A DNA stretch of 64,000 bases from Streptomyces sp. NBC_01232 (lineage in GTDB: Bacteria > Actinomycetota > Actinomycetes > Streptomycetales > Streptomycetaceae), in the NCBI RefSeq assembly GCF_035989885.1, contig NZ_CP108518.1, positions 6,501,001 to 6,565,000 on the forward strand. Direction: 5' to 3'. Made by a program: the position numbers and the translations under genes. Positions 44,246-55,107 of this stretch are shown here, in pieces (position 1 is the first letter of the stretch; every line of letters starts with the position of its first letter). Below the pieces are notes generated by a model. That model was not told the origin of the DNA and did no database searches. It worked only from the letters and a program-made list of their open reading frames with translations.

Positions 44246-45169
44246 ATGGCCACGATTCTGGGCCAGAACCAGTACGGCAAAGCAGAGAACCGCGTCGTCA
44301 AGATCACGCGGGACGGCGACACGCACCACATCAAGGACCTGAACGTCTCGGTCGCCCTCTCCGGCGACATGGACGACGTCCACTACTCCGGCTCGAACGC
44401 CAACGTCCTGCCGACGGACACCACCAAGAACACGGTGTACGCGTTCGCCAAGGAGTACGGCATCGAGTCCGCCGAGCAGTTCGGCATCCACCTGGCGCGC
44501 TGGTTCGTGAACAGCCAGGAGCCGATCCAGAAGGCGCGCATCCGGATCGAGGAGTACTCCTGGTCCCGGATCGCCACCTCGGACGCCAACTCCAAGTTCA
44601 TCGGCTCCGACGAGGTGAACCACTCCTTCGTCCGTGAGGGCATGGAGACCCGCGTCACCCAGATCACGTACGACGGCAAGAACTGGGAGGTCATCTCCGG
44701 CCTCAAGGACCTCGTCGTCATGAACTCCACGAACTCCGAGTTCTGGGGTTACGTGAAGGACAAGTACACGACGCTGAAGGAGGCCTACGACCGCATCCTG
44801 GCCACCCAGGTGTCGGCTCGCTGGCGCTTCAACTGGTCGGACGACGAGCAGCGGATGCCCAACTGGGAGAAGTCCTACGCCGAGACCCGCAAGCACATGC
44901 TGCAGGCCTTCGCGGAGACCTACTCCCTGTCGCTCCAGCAGACCCTGTACCAGATGGGTTCGCGCATCATCAACCACCGTTCGGAGATCGACGAGGTCCG
45001 CTTCTCGCTCCCGAACAAGCACCACTTCCTCGTCGACCTGGAGCCCTTCGGCCTCAAGAACGACAACGAGGTGTACTTCGCCGCGGACCGTCCCTACGGT
45101 CTGATCGAGGCCACTGTGCTCCGGGACGGTGTGGACGCCCGCATCCCCGTGGACATGACCAACCTCTGA
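44246..45169 (+). CDS. Urate oxidase (uricase)
   Basis: The cofactor-free enzyme oxidises urate to 5-hydroxyisourate and H2O2. The 307-residue protein has the N-terminal NQYGKAENRVVK (Lys12 of the catalytic dyad) and PTDTTKNTVYAF (Thr59/60), plus NKHHFLVDLEPFG with the active His near 257. GAGGGAG precedes the ATG, which comes 1 bp after uraH. The H2O2 made here explains the nearby regulated catalase. Confidence 0.96.
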   Translation: MATILGQNQYGKAENRVVKITRDGDTHHIKDLNVSVALSGDMDDVHYSGSNANVLPTDTTKNTVYAFAKEYGIESAEQFGIHLARWFVNSQEPIQKARIRIEEYSWSRIATSDANSKFIGSDEVNHSFVREGMETRVTQITYDGKNWEVISGLKDLVVMNSTNSEFWGYVKDKYTTLKEAYDRILATQVSARWRFNWSDDEQRMPNWEKSYAETRKHMLQAFAETYSLSLQQTLYQMGSRIINHRSEIDEVRFSLPNKHHFLVDLEPFGLKNDNEVYFAADRPYGLIEATVLRDGVDARIPVDMTNL

Positions 45170-45178
45170 TCACGGCAC

Positions 45179-45217
45179 GCGCGTCCCGGGGCTCCGCAGT
45201 GGCCCCGGGACCGCGCG
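45179..45217 (+). terminator. Terminator after the uricase operon
   Basis: GCGTCCCGGGGC (45181-45192) pairs with GCCCCGGGACCGC (45202-45214) with one bulge; flanking GCG/CGC bases extend the stem. It starts 10 bp after the uricase stop. Confidence 0.7.
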
Positions 45218-45359
45218 ACACTCTCCAGCTTCCTGAATCGGCACCCGGACGTATCACGCGGGGCGGCAGTACTGTCAGCTGTCAAGGCCCCCGGCTCCGG
45301 CACTCAAATTCCCGGGCCTTGCCGTGCCCCCACCGCCACTGAAAGCACGAGGAAGTCCC

Positions 45360-46763
45360 ATGGCAGCATCGGCAGCCCTTGACAGCGCGGTCGAGCGCAT
45401 CGTCATCGAGAACTGTGCGATCGCGACCGTCGACACGAACGACACCGAGTACGCCTCGGGTCACGTGGTAATCGCCGGCAACAGGATCGAGTTCATCGGC
45501 GCGGGCAAGGCCCCCGAGAACCTCGAGAACGTGGTTCGCCGCATCGACGGCACCGGGCACCTCGTGACCCCCGGCCTGGTCAACACGCACCACCACTTCT
45601 ACCAGTGGATCACGCGTGGTCTGGCCACCGACCACAACCTCTTCAACTGGCTGGTCGCGCTGTACCCGACGTGGGCGCGCATCGACGAGCAGATGACGTA
45701 CACGGCCGCGCAGGGCTCCCTCGCCGCGATGGCCAAGGGTGGCGTCACCACCGCGATGGACCACCACTACGTCTTCCCCAAGGGCTCCGGCGACCTCTCC
45801 GGCTCGATCATCCGCGCCGCCTCCGAGATGGGCGTCCGCTTCACCCTCGCCCGCGGCTCCATGGACCGCAGCGAGAAGGACGGCGGCCTGCCGCCGGACC
45901 ACGCGGTGGAGACCCTCGAGGGTGCGCTCGCCGACACCGAGGCGACCGTCAAGAAGTTCCACGACGCCTCCTTCGACTCGATGACCCAGGTCGCCGTCGC
46001 CCCGTGCTCCCCCTTCTCGGTCTCCACCGAGCTGCTGAAGCAGGGCGCCGAGCTGGCCCGCCGGCTGGGCGTGCGCATGCACACGCACGGCTCCGAGACC
46101 GTCGAGGAAGAGCAGTTCTGCAAGGAACTGTTCGGCATGGGCCCGACCGACTACTTCGAGTCGACCGGCTGGCTCGGCGAGGACGTGTGGATGGCGCACA
46201 GCGTCCACATGAACGACTCCGACATCGCCGCGTTCGCCCGCACCAAGACCGGTGTCGCGCACTGCCCGTCCTCCAACGCCCGTCTGGCCGCCGGTATCGC
46301 CCGCGTCCCGGACATGCTCGCCGCCGGTGTCCCGGTCGGCCTCGGCGTGGACGGCACCGCCTCCAACGAGTCCGGTGAGCTGCACACCGAGCTGCGCAAC
46401 GCGCTGCTGATCAACCGTCTGAACCCGGTCCACCGCGAGCGAGCCCTGAACGCGCGCCAGGCCCTGCGCCTCGGTACGTACGGCGGCGCGCAGGTCCTCG
46501 GCCGCGCCGACAACATCGGTTCGCTGGAGGTCGGCAAGTGCGCCGACCTGGTGCTGTGGAACCTGAACACCTTCCTGCACTCCTCGATCGCCGACCCGGT
46601 CACCGCGCTGGTCTTCGGTGCGGCGGCTCCGGTCACCGCGTCGTTCGTCAACGGCAAGCAGATCGTCGAGAACAACCGCCTCCTCTTCGCCGACGAGGAC
46701 GCCATCGCCGTGTCCACCCGGGAAGAGGCCCAGCGCCTCGCGCGGATCTCCGCGCAGGCCTGA
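45360..46763 (+). CDS. 8-Oxoguanine deaminase (amidohydrolase family)
   Basis: The 467-residue amidohydrolase deaminates 8-oxoguanine to urate, feeding uricase directly. The metal site begins with NTHHHFYQW (HxH). The rest of the TIM-barrel site is MHTHGSETVEEE, WMAHSVHMND and GLGVDGTASNES, the last with the catalytic Asp. The closing motif ADLVLWNLN is typical. ATG 45360 follows GAGGAAG. The assignment over guanine deaminase rests on family resemblance and its place beside uricase. Confidence 0.85.
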   Translation: MAASAALDSAVERIVIENCAIATVDTNDTEYASGHVVIAGNRIEFIGAGKAPENLENVVRRIDGTGHLVTPGLVNTHHHFYQWITRGLATDHNLFNWLVALYPTWARIDEQMTYTAAQGSLAAMAKGGVTTAMDHHYVFPKGSGDLSGSIIRAASEMGVRFTLARGSMDRSEKDGGLPPDHAVETLEGALADTEATVKKFHDASFDSMTQVAVAPCSPFSVSTELLKQGAELARRLGVRMHTHGSETVEEEQFCKELFGMGPTDYFESTGWLGEDVWMAHSVHMNDSDIAAFARTKTGVAHCPSSNARLAAGIARVPDMLAAGVPVGLGVDGTASNESGELHTELRNALLINRLNPVHRERALNARQALRLGTYGGAQVLGRADNIGSLEVGKCADLVLWNLNTFLHSSIADPVTALVFGAAAPVTASFVNGKQIVENNRLLFADEDAIAVSTREEAQRLARISAQA

Positions 46764-46774
46764 TCCCACGGAGT

Positions 46775-46802
46775 CCGGCCGGGGGGGACGGCCCCCGGCC
46801 GG
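46775..46802 (+). terminator. Terminator after the deaminase gene
   Basis: CCGGCCGGGGG (46775-46785) and CCCCCGGCCGG (46792-46802) are exact complements around a 6-nt loop, 11 bp after the stop. The following 46803-47148 holds the leader of the permease gene; no other feature was seen there. Confidence 0.75.
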
Positions 46803-47148
46803 CAGCCGCGGACCCGAGCGGGGTCCGTGGGCAGCCGTTCCCGGGACGCGCCTGAGGAAATCCGAAGGCGCCCCCGGGGGCGGTGACTCGTGACACCTGC
46901 CCTACGGCGTGCGCAGCGCGCCATTGCCGCGGCACCTCCAGCCTTCACTCCGGCTCCCCTTCCGGGTCCGGCCGGGGCCCAGGACTGGACCGCAGCGCGG
47001 AATCGATGATCGGGCGAATCGTTTCTGCACCCCTTGGGACAAGCATGCGCACCACCCACAACTGCATACAGGCTCGACTCGCACCGCTTTCGCACCACCT
47101 CCAAGACACCACGTCCCTGCCGACGTGTTCAACCGAACGGAGGAAGCC

Positions 47149-48540
47149 GTGGCCCAGGCGCCCAGGTTTCGCAAAGATGCAGTCGCAGTACCGGAGGAGA
47201 AGCATCCGGTCGACGAGACCCTGCCTCCCCTGAAAATGTTCACGAGCGGTCTCCAGCACGTGGCCGCCATGTACGCGGGTGTCGTGGCCCCGCCCATGAT
47301 CGTCGGCCCGGCCGTCGGCCTCTCCGCCACCGAGACCGCCTTCCTGATGGGCGCCTCGCTCTTCACCGCCGGCCTCGCCACGCTCCTCCAGACCCTCGGG
47401 TTCTGGAAGATCGGCGCCAAACTCCCCTTCGTCAACGGCGTCTCCTTCGCCGGAGTGACCCCGATGATCGCCATCGGCAAGGGGGAGGGGGCGGGCGCCA
47501 TCCCCATCATCTTCGGCGCGATCATCGTCGCCGGGGTCGTCGGCTTCTTCGCCGCCCCCTACTTCGGCAAGCTCGTCCGCTTCTTCCCGCCGGTCGTCAC
47601 GGGCACGGTCATCACCCTCATCGGCGTCTCGCTCCTGCCGGTGGCCTTCAACTGGTCGCAGGGCGGCAACAGCACCGCCACCGACTACGGCTCCATGCGG
47701 AACATCGGCATGGCCGCCGCGACCCTGGTCATCGTCCTGCTGATGCGCAAGTTCCTGCGCGGCTTCCTCCAGCAGATATCCATCCTGCTCGGCCTGGTCG
47801 CGGGCACGCTCATCGCCCTGCCGCTCGGCATGACCAGCTTCGACGCCGTCAGGAACGCGTCGGTGATCGGCTTCCCGACCCCCTTCCACTTCGGCGCCCC
47901 GCAGTTCCAGGTCGCCGCCATCATCTCGATGTGCATCGTCATGCTGGTCTGCATGACCGAGTCCACCGCCGACATCCTGGCGCTGGGCAAGATCGTCGGC
48001 CGTCCGGCGGATGCGAAGACCATCGAGGGCGGCCTGCGCGCCGACACCCTCGGCAGCGCGATCAGCCCACTGTTCAACGGGTTCATGTGCAGCGCCTTCG
48101 CCCAGAACATCGGGCTGGTCGCCATGACCAAGGTGCGCAGCCGCTTCGTCGTCGCCGCGGGCGGCGGCATCCTCATCCTGCTGGGGCTGTGCCCGATGGC
48201 CGCCTCCGTCATCGGAGTCGTCCCGCTGCCGGTCCTCGGCGGTGCCGGCATCGTCCTCTTCGGCTCGGTCGCGGCCAGCGGCATCCAGACCCTGGCCGGG
48301 GCGGCCATGGAGAAGGGCGAGAACGCCCTGATCGTCGCCGCCTCCGTGGGCATCGGCCTGATCCCGATCGCCGCGCCGGAGTTCTACCACGCCTTCCCGA
48401 AGGACCTGCTGGTCGTACTCGACTCCGGCATCAGCACCGGCTGCGTGGTGGCCATCCTGCTGAACCTGGCCTTCAACCACCTCGGCGCCAGGAAGGGCGC
48501 GGCCTCGGGGGCCGCGGCGGACCCGGTACCGGTGCACTGA
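47149..48540 (+). CDS. NCS2-family xanthine/uric acid permease
   Basis: The 463-residue transporter has about 12-14 TM segments and NCS2 landmarks: MFTSGLQHVAAMYAGVVAPPM near the start, TESTADILALGKIVGR with the substrate-binding Glu, and the NxG-type region FNGFMCSAFAQNIGL. Proton-coupled import of xanthine or urate would supply the uricase pathway. GTG 47149 is chosen because CGGAGG ends 5 bp before it; GTG 47125 upstream lacks this. It lies at the downstream end of the urate gene cluster. Confidence 0.92.
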   Translation: MAQAPRFRKDAVAVPEEKHPVDETLPPLKMFTSGLQHVAAMYAGVVAPPMIVGPAVGLSATETAFLMGASLFTAGLATLLQTLGFWKIGAKLPFVNGVSFAGVTPMIAIGKGEGAGAIPIIFGAIIVAGVVGFFAAPYFGKLVRFFPPVVTGTVITLIGVSLLPVAFNWSQGGNSTATDYGSMRNIGMAAATLVIVLLMRKFLRGFLQQISILLGLVAGTLIALPLGMTSFDAVRNASVIGFPTPFHFGAPQFQVAAIISMCIVMLVCMTESTADILALGKIVGRPADAKTIEGGLRADTLGSAISPLFNGFMCSAFAQNIGLVAMTKVRSRFVVAAGGGILILLGLCPMAASVIGVVPLPVLGGAGIVLFGSVAASGIQTLAGAAMEKGENALIVAASVGIGLIPIAAPEFYHAFPKDLLVVLDSGISTGCVVAILLNLAFNHLGARKGAASGAAADPVPVH

Positions 48541-48566
48541 CCCCCGGATCCTGCCCGGGCGAGCAC

Positions 48567-48611
48567 GGCGGCGCGCACGCCACCCACTGCGGGTGTGGCG
48601 TGCGCGCCGCC
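48567..48611. terminator. 17-bp perfect hairpin between convergent genes
   Basis: Positions 48567-48583 and 48595-48611 are exact reverse complements (GGCGGCGCGCACGCCAC and its complement) around an 11-nt loop. It lies between the permease and the minus-strand exonuclease gene and can serve both. A four-fold GGTCAGCA repeat (48663-48690) follows at the end of the exonuclease gene. Confidence 0.8.
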
Positions 48612-48680
48612 GCGTGCGCTCCCGGGCGGGCAGCGAGGCCGGCAGATCCGGCAGGCACCGGGGGTCAGCAGGTCAGCAGG

Positions 48681-49649
48681 TCAGCAGGTCGAATGGAAGA
48701 GGCCGGCGACCCGCTCGGTGGCGGCCAGCCGGTTGTAGACCTCCACGGCCGCCGTCGTCTGCGCCACGTGCACCTCGACCCCGGCCGCCCGGAGCACCTC
48801 CAGCGTCTCGGGAACGACCCCCAGGCGCTTTTCCATGCCCTGGCTGAGCACCACGGCCGTCACCCCGAGACCGAGGAGCTCGCGCACCTCGGGCGGCGCG
48901 ATGCCGGGATCGTGCCGCGTCCCGTGCTCGGACCAGTCCCAGGCGCGGCCACCGCCCGGGTAGAGCTTGAAGTCCTTGCCGGGCGCGAGCCCTTCGGCCT
49001 CGATCCGGCCCCACGAGACGTGCGTGATGCGCGGCGACCGCTCCGCCTGGGGGGCGGGCACCGGGGGAGCCCACAGCATCAAGTTGCTCATCAGCTCGGC
49101 CTGTTCGATCGCGTCGTCCAGGGCGTGGTGCGTGTGGCGGCGCCGCGACAGCAGGGCGCGCGGCATCCGGCCCTTCACGGCCGCCCGCAGCGGCACCCGC
49201 GCCTTCGTCGCGTAGAGGGTCTTCATGTCGAGGCAGCCGGAGTGGCCGAAGGGGCTGTCGCCGCCGAACCGGATCAAGTACCAGTACAGGAAGGTCCAGT
49301 CGAAGGAGGCGGGGTAGCCGCACATCACCGGCTGAGCCCCCGCGGACACCTGCCGTACCCAGGCGCGGAACTCGGCCATGGCCACCGCCGGGTCGGCGCC
49401 CTCCCGCACCAGCCGGTCGCGGTCCAGCCCGCTCACGGCCAGCGCCTCGGGCACGAACTCCTCGCTGATGGGCCGCAATTCCCGGTAGAAGGTCTGCTGT
49501 TCCGGATCGGCGGCGGTGTACGAGGCGCCGTCCTGCCGGCCCGCGACCGAGGCTCCGAAGCTGATCATCGAATACGGTCCGGGAATGGGTCCGTCGGCCT
49601 CGATGTCGACGGATAGGTAGAGGCTGGGACGTGCGCTGCGGGCTGCCAT
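48681..49649 (-). CDS. DnaQ-like exonuclease fused to an Mth938-like domain
   Basis: The 322-residue protein joins two parts. Residues 1-180 form a DEDD-type 3'-5' exonuclease: [10 protein letters not shown] (first D and E), [16 protein letters not shown] and [10 protein letters not shown] with the last catalytic His/Asp. Residues about 205-322 form an Mth938-like domain: [38 protein letters not shown] and a closing GLFHSTC, normally a separate protein of about 120 residues. The join is in frame through [15 protein letters not shown] with no stop. ATG 49649. Confidence 0.82.
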   Translation of the reverse strand: MAARSARPSLYLSVDIEADGPIPGPYSMISFGASVAGRQDGASYTAADPEQQTFYRELRPISEEFVPEALAVSGLDRDRLVREGADPAVAMAEFRAWVRQVSAGAQPVMCGYPASFDWTFLYWYLIRFGGDSPFGHSGCLDMKTLYATKARVPLRAAVKGRMPRALLSRRRHTHHALDDAIEQAELMSNLMLWAPPVPAPQAERSPRITHVSWGRIEAEGLAPGKDFKLYPGGGRAWDWSEHGTRHDPGIAPPEVRELLGLGVTAVVLSQGMEKRLGVVPETLEVLRAAGVEVHVAQTTAAVEVYNRLAATERVAGLFHSTC

Positions 49650-49777
49650 GTGCCCGAGCATGCCAGCACCCCGTGCGCCGATCACCCCGTTTTCCGGGGC
49701 GTCGGCCTGCGGAATCGCCGCCCGGCCGCCCCGGAGGGACCATGGGAAGCGGGGTGCCCCGGACCGGAGGAAGAGCC

Positions 49778-50167
49778 ATGTTCGAAAACAGCAGGGCATT
49801 CAGCGGATTCGCGGTCGACGACCTGGACAGGGCCGCGGAGTTCTACGGCACGACCCTCGGCCTGAGCGTTTCGCGGGACGAGGGGATGGGCCTGCTGCGC
49901 CTGGACCTCGCTGGCGACACCACGGTCATGGTCTACCCGAAGGAGGACTACCGGCCCGCGACCTACACGATCTTGAACTTCCCCGTGGACGACGTGGAAC
50001 GGGCCGTCGACGAGCTCACCGCCCGCGGTGTCGCGTTCGAGCGCTACGAGGGCTTCGAGGCCGACGCCAAGGGCATCGTGCACGGCGAGGACGGCATGCC
50101 CACCATCGCCTGGTTCAAGGACCCGGCGGGCAACATCCTGTCGGTTCTGACGGGCTCCGCCGGCTGA
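49778..50167 (+). CDS. VOC/glyoxalase superfamily protein
   Basis: The 129-residue protein has the two beta-alpha-beta-beta-beta modules of the VOC fold: [20 protein letters not shown] at the start and [17 protein letters not shown] at the end. The His/Glu metal ligands are only partly present, so substrate and metal are unknown. CCGGAGGAAGAG precedes the ATG. It is divergent from the exonuclease gene. Confidence 0.85.
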   Translation: MFENSRAFSGFAVDDLDRAAEFYGTTLGLSVSRDEGMGLLRLDLAGDTTVMVYPKEDYRPATYTILNFPVDDVERAVDELTARGVAFERYEGFEADAKGIVHGEDGMPTIAWFKDPAGNILSVLTGSAG

Positions 50168-50228
50168 CCTGCTGACCCGCTCACCGACCCGCTGACCCGC
50201 ACGCCCGGTCGCAGGAGCCGGTGACGCG

Positions 50229-50696
50229 TCACCCCCGGGGCGCCCGCGCGCCGGCGTGCTCGCGTACCGCGATCCTCGCGAGCTTCGTCAGCATCATGCC
50301 GTTGCGGATGGCGACGATGTAGTCCACGGGGAGTCCGTGCATCCGGGTGCCGGGTCCCCGCAGGGGGTGCCAGTCGAGGGTGAAGAGGGTGTTCTCGCCC
50401 CAGGGGTCCAGGCGCATGGCGATGCGTGCCGCGCCGAAGGGCTCCGCCCGTGCCTCCAGTTCCAGGCGGCGCTCCGGTTCGCACCTGCGGACGACGCACG
50501 TGTCGTCGAGGGTGAGGGGGCCGGAGCCGACCCGGACCTTCAGACGGGCCCCCACGTCCGGCCAGTGCGGATCCGCGGCGAGGACCGCTTGGGTTCCCGT
50601 GACCCACTCGCCGTAGCGGTGGCCCTCCGACAGCAAGTGCCAGACCTCGGCCGGCGTGCTCAGGATCAGGCGGCGGTTGCGGGCCACGCCGATCAC
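50229..50696 (-). CDS. SRPBCC/polyketide-cyclase-like protein
   Basis: The 155-residue protein has the START/SRPBCC pattern: an opening strand with STPAEVWHLLSEGHRYGEW, long antiparallel strands (TLDDTCVVRRCEPERRLELEA, NTLFTLDWHPL) and a C-terminal helix NGMMLTKLARIAV. Such proteins bind hydrophobic ligands. GTG 50696 is the start. Function unknown; it is a single gene. Confidence 0.8.
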   Translation of the reverse strand: MIGVARNRRLILSTPAEVWHLLSEGHRYGEWVTGTQAVLAADPHWPDVGARLKVRVGSGPLTLDDTCVVRRCEPERRLELEARAEPFGAARIAMRLDPWGENTLFTLDWHPLRGPGTRMHGLPVDYIVAIRNGMMLTKLARIAVREHAGARAPRG

Positions 50697-50864
50697 GCTC
50701 CTTCACGGATGCGGCGCGCCGCGTCGGGCCCGCGGTCCGTCGCCCTGTCCCTCACTCCCAGACTCGCGGCGAAGGGCCGTTCGCGCAGTCCCACTGACCC
50801 GAACGGGCCCCTGGAGGGGGGCTCCACCGGGCGCCGCCCCGCCCGGTGGGCCCGCACACGGGAC

Positions 50865-52055
50865 CTAGGAGGCCGGGGTCAGGAACATGCCCGTCTGGTC
50901 CCCGCCCGCGGTGTTCTTGCAGCTGAAGCCGGAGCTCGCGGGCTGGGCGACGACCAGGGCCAGGCAGCGCCCCGCGGCCAGCTGACCGTAGTGGTTCGGG
51001 TGCATGGACTCCTGGATCAGCCCCTGCGACTCGTTGTTGTCGATCCAGCGCGCCCACTCGCTCGTCTTCGCCGAGGCCGGCACCGTGGAGCTCACCTGCT
51101 TGCTCGCCTTCGCGCACACCTCACGGCCCTGCATCATGTCCCGCAGGTCCAGGAACTGCACGCCCCTGTCCGCCGCGACACCCTTGATCCGGTTCGCGAT
51201 CTGCGGCACCAGCGAGTCCCGCGCCCAGTCGGAGTCCCGGTTCCAGAAGGGGCATCCGCCCGTGTTGAGCCGGCTCCAGTCGCTCTGCGTGTACCGGTTC
51301 TCGGCGCTGCGCGGGATCGGCGACGGGTAGGACTGCAGCACGATCCGGTACGAGGAGTCGGCGTACCCGGCGGCGCGCATCACGGCCCGGATCTCGTCCA
51401 CGGACTTGCCCACCTTGCCCATGACCGCGTCGATCTTCTGGTCGACGCCGTACTGCTGGTTGTCGTAGCAGTAGGAGTTCCAGATGACGAAGTCGAGCGC
51501 GCAGTCCTTGATGATGTCGGCGAAGCCGAGGTCGTTGCCGCCGATGGACAGCGCGATGATCTTGACATTGTGGCTCGCGGCCACCGCGGCGAGCTGATCG
51601 GCCTGCGGGGCCTCGCCCTTGAAGGAGACGCCGCCGTTGGAGGCGCGGAACACGTTGTCCGAGACCGCCCCGGAGCAGGCCAGGTTCACGGCGACGTCCG
51701 CGATCGCGCCGGCGCTGCGCACCTCGGCCGAGTCGGACCGGTGACAGCCGCCTGCGGTGGCCCCGTAGACCTTGCCGGGGTCGTAGGTGCTGCCGCTGAC
51801 CCAGCCCCGGTCGGTCCCGTTGCGGCTTCCGCTGTTGGTCAGGCTGTTGCCCTTCCAGCGGCCGCCCTCGCCGGAGATGTAGCTGTCGCCCATGGACACC
51901 ACGGCGGTGGGACCGGTCCCGGGGCTGGCGGCCGAGGTCCCGGCTCCGCCGGCCAGCAGCGCGCTGACGGTGAGCGGCACGACCAATCCGGCCCCGGCCA
52001 GCCGTCGCACCCGACTGCGGTCCCGGTCCTTGCTGACGTTGCGGAATCCGATCAC
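50865..52055 (-). CDS. Secreted SGNH/GDSL-family lipase or esterase
   Basis: The 396-residue hydrolase has a signal peptide (SRVRRLAGAGLVVPLTVSAL, cleavage near GTSAAS, about 40). The SGNH blocks are SMGDSYISGEG (Ser), GCHRSD and NLACSG, SIGGNDLGF (Asn), and HPNHYGQ (His). Several Cys pairs suggest disulphides. GTG 52055 was chosen because AGGAG lies 8 bp upstream and the signal peptide follows directly; longer starts add a non-hydrophobic leader. It resembles streptomycete extracellular lipases. Confidence 0.87.
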   Translation of the reverse strand: MIGFRNVSKDRDRSRVRRLAGAGLVVPLTVSALLAGGAGTSAASPGTGPTAVVSMGDSYISGEGGRWKGNSLTNSGSRNGTDRGWVSGSTYDPGKVYGATAGGCHRSDSAEVRSAGAIADVAVNLACSGAVSDNVFRASNGGVSFKGEAPQADQLAAVAASHNVKIIALSIGGNDLGFADIIKDCALDFVIWNSYCYDNQQYGVDQKIDAVMGKVGKSVDEIRAVMRAAGYADSSYRIVLQSYPSPIPRSAENRYTQSDWSRLNTGGCPFWNRDSDWARDSLVPQIANRIKGVAADRGVQFLDLRDMMQGREVCAKASKQVSSTVPASAKTSEWARWIDNNESQGLIQESMHPNHYGQLAAGRCLALVVAQPASSGFSCKNTAGGDQTGMFLTPAS

Positions 52056-52188
52056 TGCGGAACTCCTGCGTTCGGCCACGCCGAAGTCGGCGACGACTGC
52101 GTCGCGTGGCTGGGAAGTGGGGGTACCGCCGGCCGGTGGCATCGGAAAGGTGACACGGGCCCTCTTGTTACCGCTAGGTACAGGCAAG

Positions 52189-52218
52189 TTACGAACCAGT
52201 AACGACCGACCGGTCGTT
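52189..52218. promoter_or_regulatory. Two inverted repeats upstream of the lipase gene
   Basis: GTTACGAACCAGTAAC (52189-52204) and AACGACCGACCGGTCGTT (52201-52218) are adjacent imperfect palindromes in the 277-bp gap between lipase and aceB. Their form fits dimeric repressor sites for the lipase promoter; no regulator is identified. Confidence 0.4.
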
Positions 52219-52254
52219 CGGGATCCCGTTCCTCCTGTTGTGGAACGCAAACGA

Positions 52255-52289
52255 CTCCGCCCCCGGGCCGTGAGGCGACGGGGGCGGAG
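52255..52289 (-). terminator. aceB terminator
   Basis: CTCCGCCCCC (52255-52264) and GGGGGCGGAG (52280-52289) are exact complements around 15 nt, about 43 bp past the malate synthase stop. Confidence 0.8.
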
Positions 52290-52332
52290 CCGGCAGGCTT
52301 CGACTGCTGTGCGTTCCAGTCGAATCCGGGTA

Positions 52333-53952
<1,620 letters not shown>

Positions 53953-54081
53953 ATCTGTCACTCCTTCAGCGGCGGTGCCTGGCGGCCGCGGGGGAATGCT
54001 CGCGCGAGACGGCACGCAGTGCCGTCGGGTGTGGAGAGTTCCGGGATACGGTCGCGGGCGCCGTCTGTGGGTTCAGGGCGC

Positions 54082-54135
54082 TTCTGACCAGTGGATAGTA
54101 ATTTCCTCATGGTGGAAGTTCAATGGTTTGTTGAT
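54082..54135 (-). promoter_or_regulatory. aceB promoter with tandem AllR-type operators
   Basis: On the minus strand TTGAAC (54118-54123), 17 bp, TACTAT (54095-54100). The box TTCCTCATGGTGGAA (54103-54117) fills the spacer, and TTCTGACCAGTGGAT (54082-54096) overlaps the -10, 21 bp away. The -35 lies within GTTCAATGGTTTGTTGAT (54118-54135), the motif shared with katA, uraD and allB. Binding would occlude RNA polymerase. Confidence 0.75.
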
Positions 54136-54204
54136 GTCGAGATTCTCCGAGTCGACAGATTCCGCTTGCCGGTGGCCCTGAGTGCCATTGCCGTCACGCC
54201 GTGC

Positions 54205-54816
54205 TCAGAGGAGTCGCACCAGGTCGGGCGGCGTGTCGATGTCGAAGGCCTCCGCGATGTCCGAGCACTCCACCAGCATGAGCTCTCCGGCATGTCGCGC
54301 AAGATGCACCCGCGCGCCCTTGTCGCCGGTCGCCGTTCGCGCGATGTCGGCCCAGCGGTCCGCCCCGAACAGCACGGGGTGGCCGCGCTCCCCGTCGTAC
54401 GCCGCCGCCACCAGGCTGGTGGGGGACCGGTACGCCTCCAGCACCCGGGCCACGGCCCGCGGGCCGATGCCCGGCTGGTCCACCAGGGAGACCAGGGCCG
54501 CGTCCGCCCCCGTACCGGCGAGGGAGGTCAGGCCGACCCGCAGCGAGGAGCCCATGCCCTCCGCCCAGTCCGGGTTGTCCACGACCACGCAGCCGGTCAG
54601 GTCGGCGCGCTCGCGGACCTCGGCCGCCGAGGCGCCGAGCACCACGTGCACCGGACCGCAGCCCGCCTCGCGCAGCACGCGTACGGCGTTCTCGACCAGC
54701 GGGCGGCCGCGGTAGGGGAGCAGGGCCTTGGGCCGCCCGCCGAGCCGGCGGCCGCCGCCGGCCGCCAGGAGCAGGCCCGCGATCAGGGGCGGATCGGAGT
54801 GTGTGTGGGATGACAT
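54205..54816 (-). CDS. MocA/MobA-like molybdopterin nucleotidyltransferase
   Basis: The 203-residue protein has the nucleotide-binding start AGLLLAAGGGRRLGGRPKALLPYRGRPL, VVVDNPDWAEGMGSSLRVGL, the metal-binding SLVDQPGI and a late GHPVLFG, as in CTP:molybdopterin cytidylyltransferase MocA. MocA matures the cofactor of xanthine dehydrogenase-type enzymes, which would supply urate to this pathway, although no XDH is in the window. It starts at ATG 54816. Confidence 0.85.
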   Translation of the reverse strand: MSSHTHSDPPLIAGLLLAAGGGRRLGGRPKALLPYRGRPLVENAVRVLREAGCGPVHVVLGASAAEVRERADLTGCVVVDNPDWAEGMGSSLRVGLTSLAGTGADAALVSLVDQPGIGPRAVARVLEAYRSPTSLVAAAYDGERGHPVLFGADRWADIARTATGDKGARVHLARHAGELMLVECSDIAEAFDIDTPPDLVRLL

Positions 54817-55019
54817 GCCACCGATTCTCGCTCCTGTGCGCGATCTTGCGGCCGTCCGTGCGGCTCTCCCGGTGTCCGCCGCGTCAGGGCCGGCCGTGCC
54901 GGCGTGCGCCGTGCCAGGGTGCGCCCTACGGAGGACAGCGCGGCCCGGATCCGCAGCGGACGGGTGATCCGGTTCTCGGTGGCGGCCAGCAGCGCACGTT
55001 CGTCACGGTCGGTCAGCAT
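54783..55019 (-). CDS. Possible small protein divergent from the MocR gene
   Basis: A 78-codon frame starts at ATG 55019 with a good AAGGAG 8 bp upstream and begins MLTDRDERALLAATENRI, a helical acidic-basic start. The later part is Arg/Pro-rich, and its end overlaps the start of the nucleotidyltransferase gene by 34 bp. Either a genuine short protein controlled by the MocR operator or a decayed gene. No family recognised. Confidence 0.35.
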   Translation of the reverse strand: MLTDRDERALLAATENRITRPLRIRAALSSVGRTLARRTPARPALTRRTPGEPHGRPQDRAQERESVACHPTHTPIRP

Positions 55020-55033
55020 TCCCGTGTCTCCTT

Positions 55034-55075
55034 GCCAATCGAGGGCCAATACAGCGAGTCTGGTCCTCGATTGGC
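55034..55075. promoter_or_regulatory. MocR operator region
   Basis: GCCAATCGAGG (55034-55044) and CCTCGATTGGC (55065-55075) are perfect inverted copies. Further CCAAT strings occur at 55046-55050 and near 55090. Direct and inverted repeats of this kind between a MocR gene and its divergent neighbour are typical of autoregulatory MocR operators. Confidence 0.7.
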
Positions 55076-55107
55076 CTGGCCGTCAGAGCCAATCAGGGGA
55101 GGTTGGC

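Noticed and set aside
46803..47148. A purine riboswitch upstream of the permease
   Set aside because: No three-way junction with the conserved purine-aptamer loops could be recognised in this GC-rich leader.
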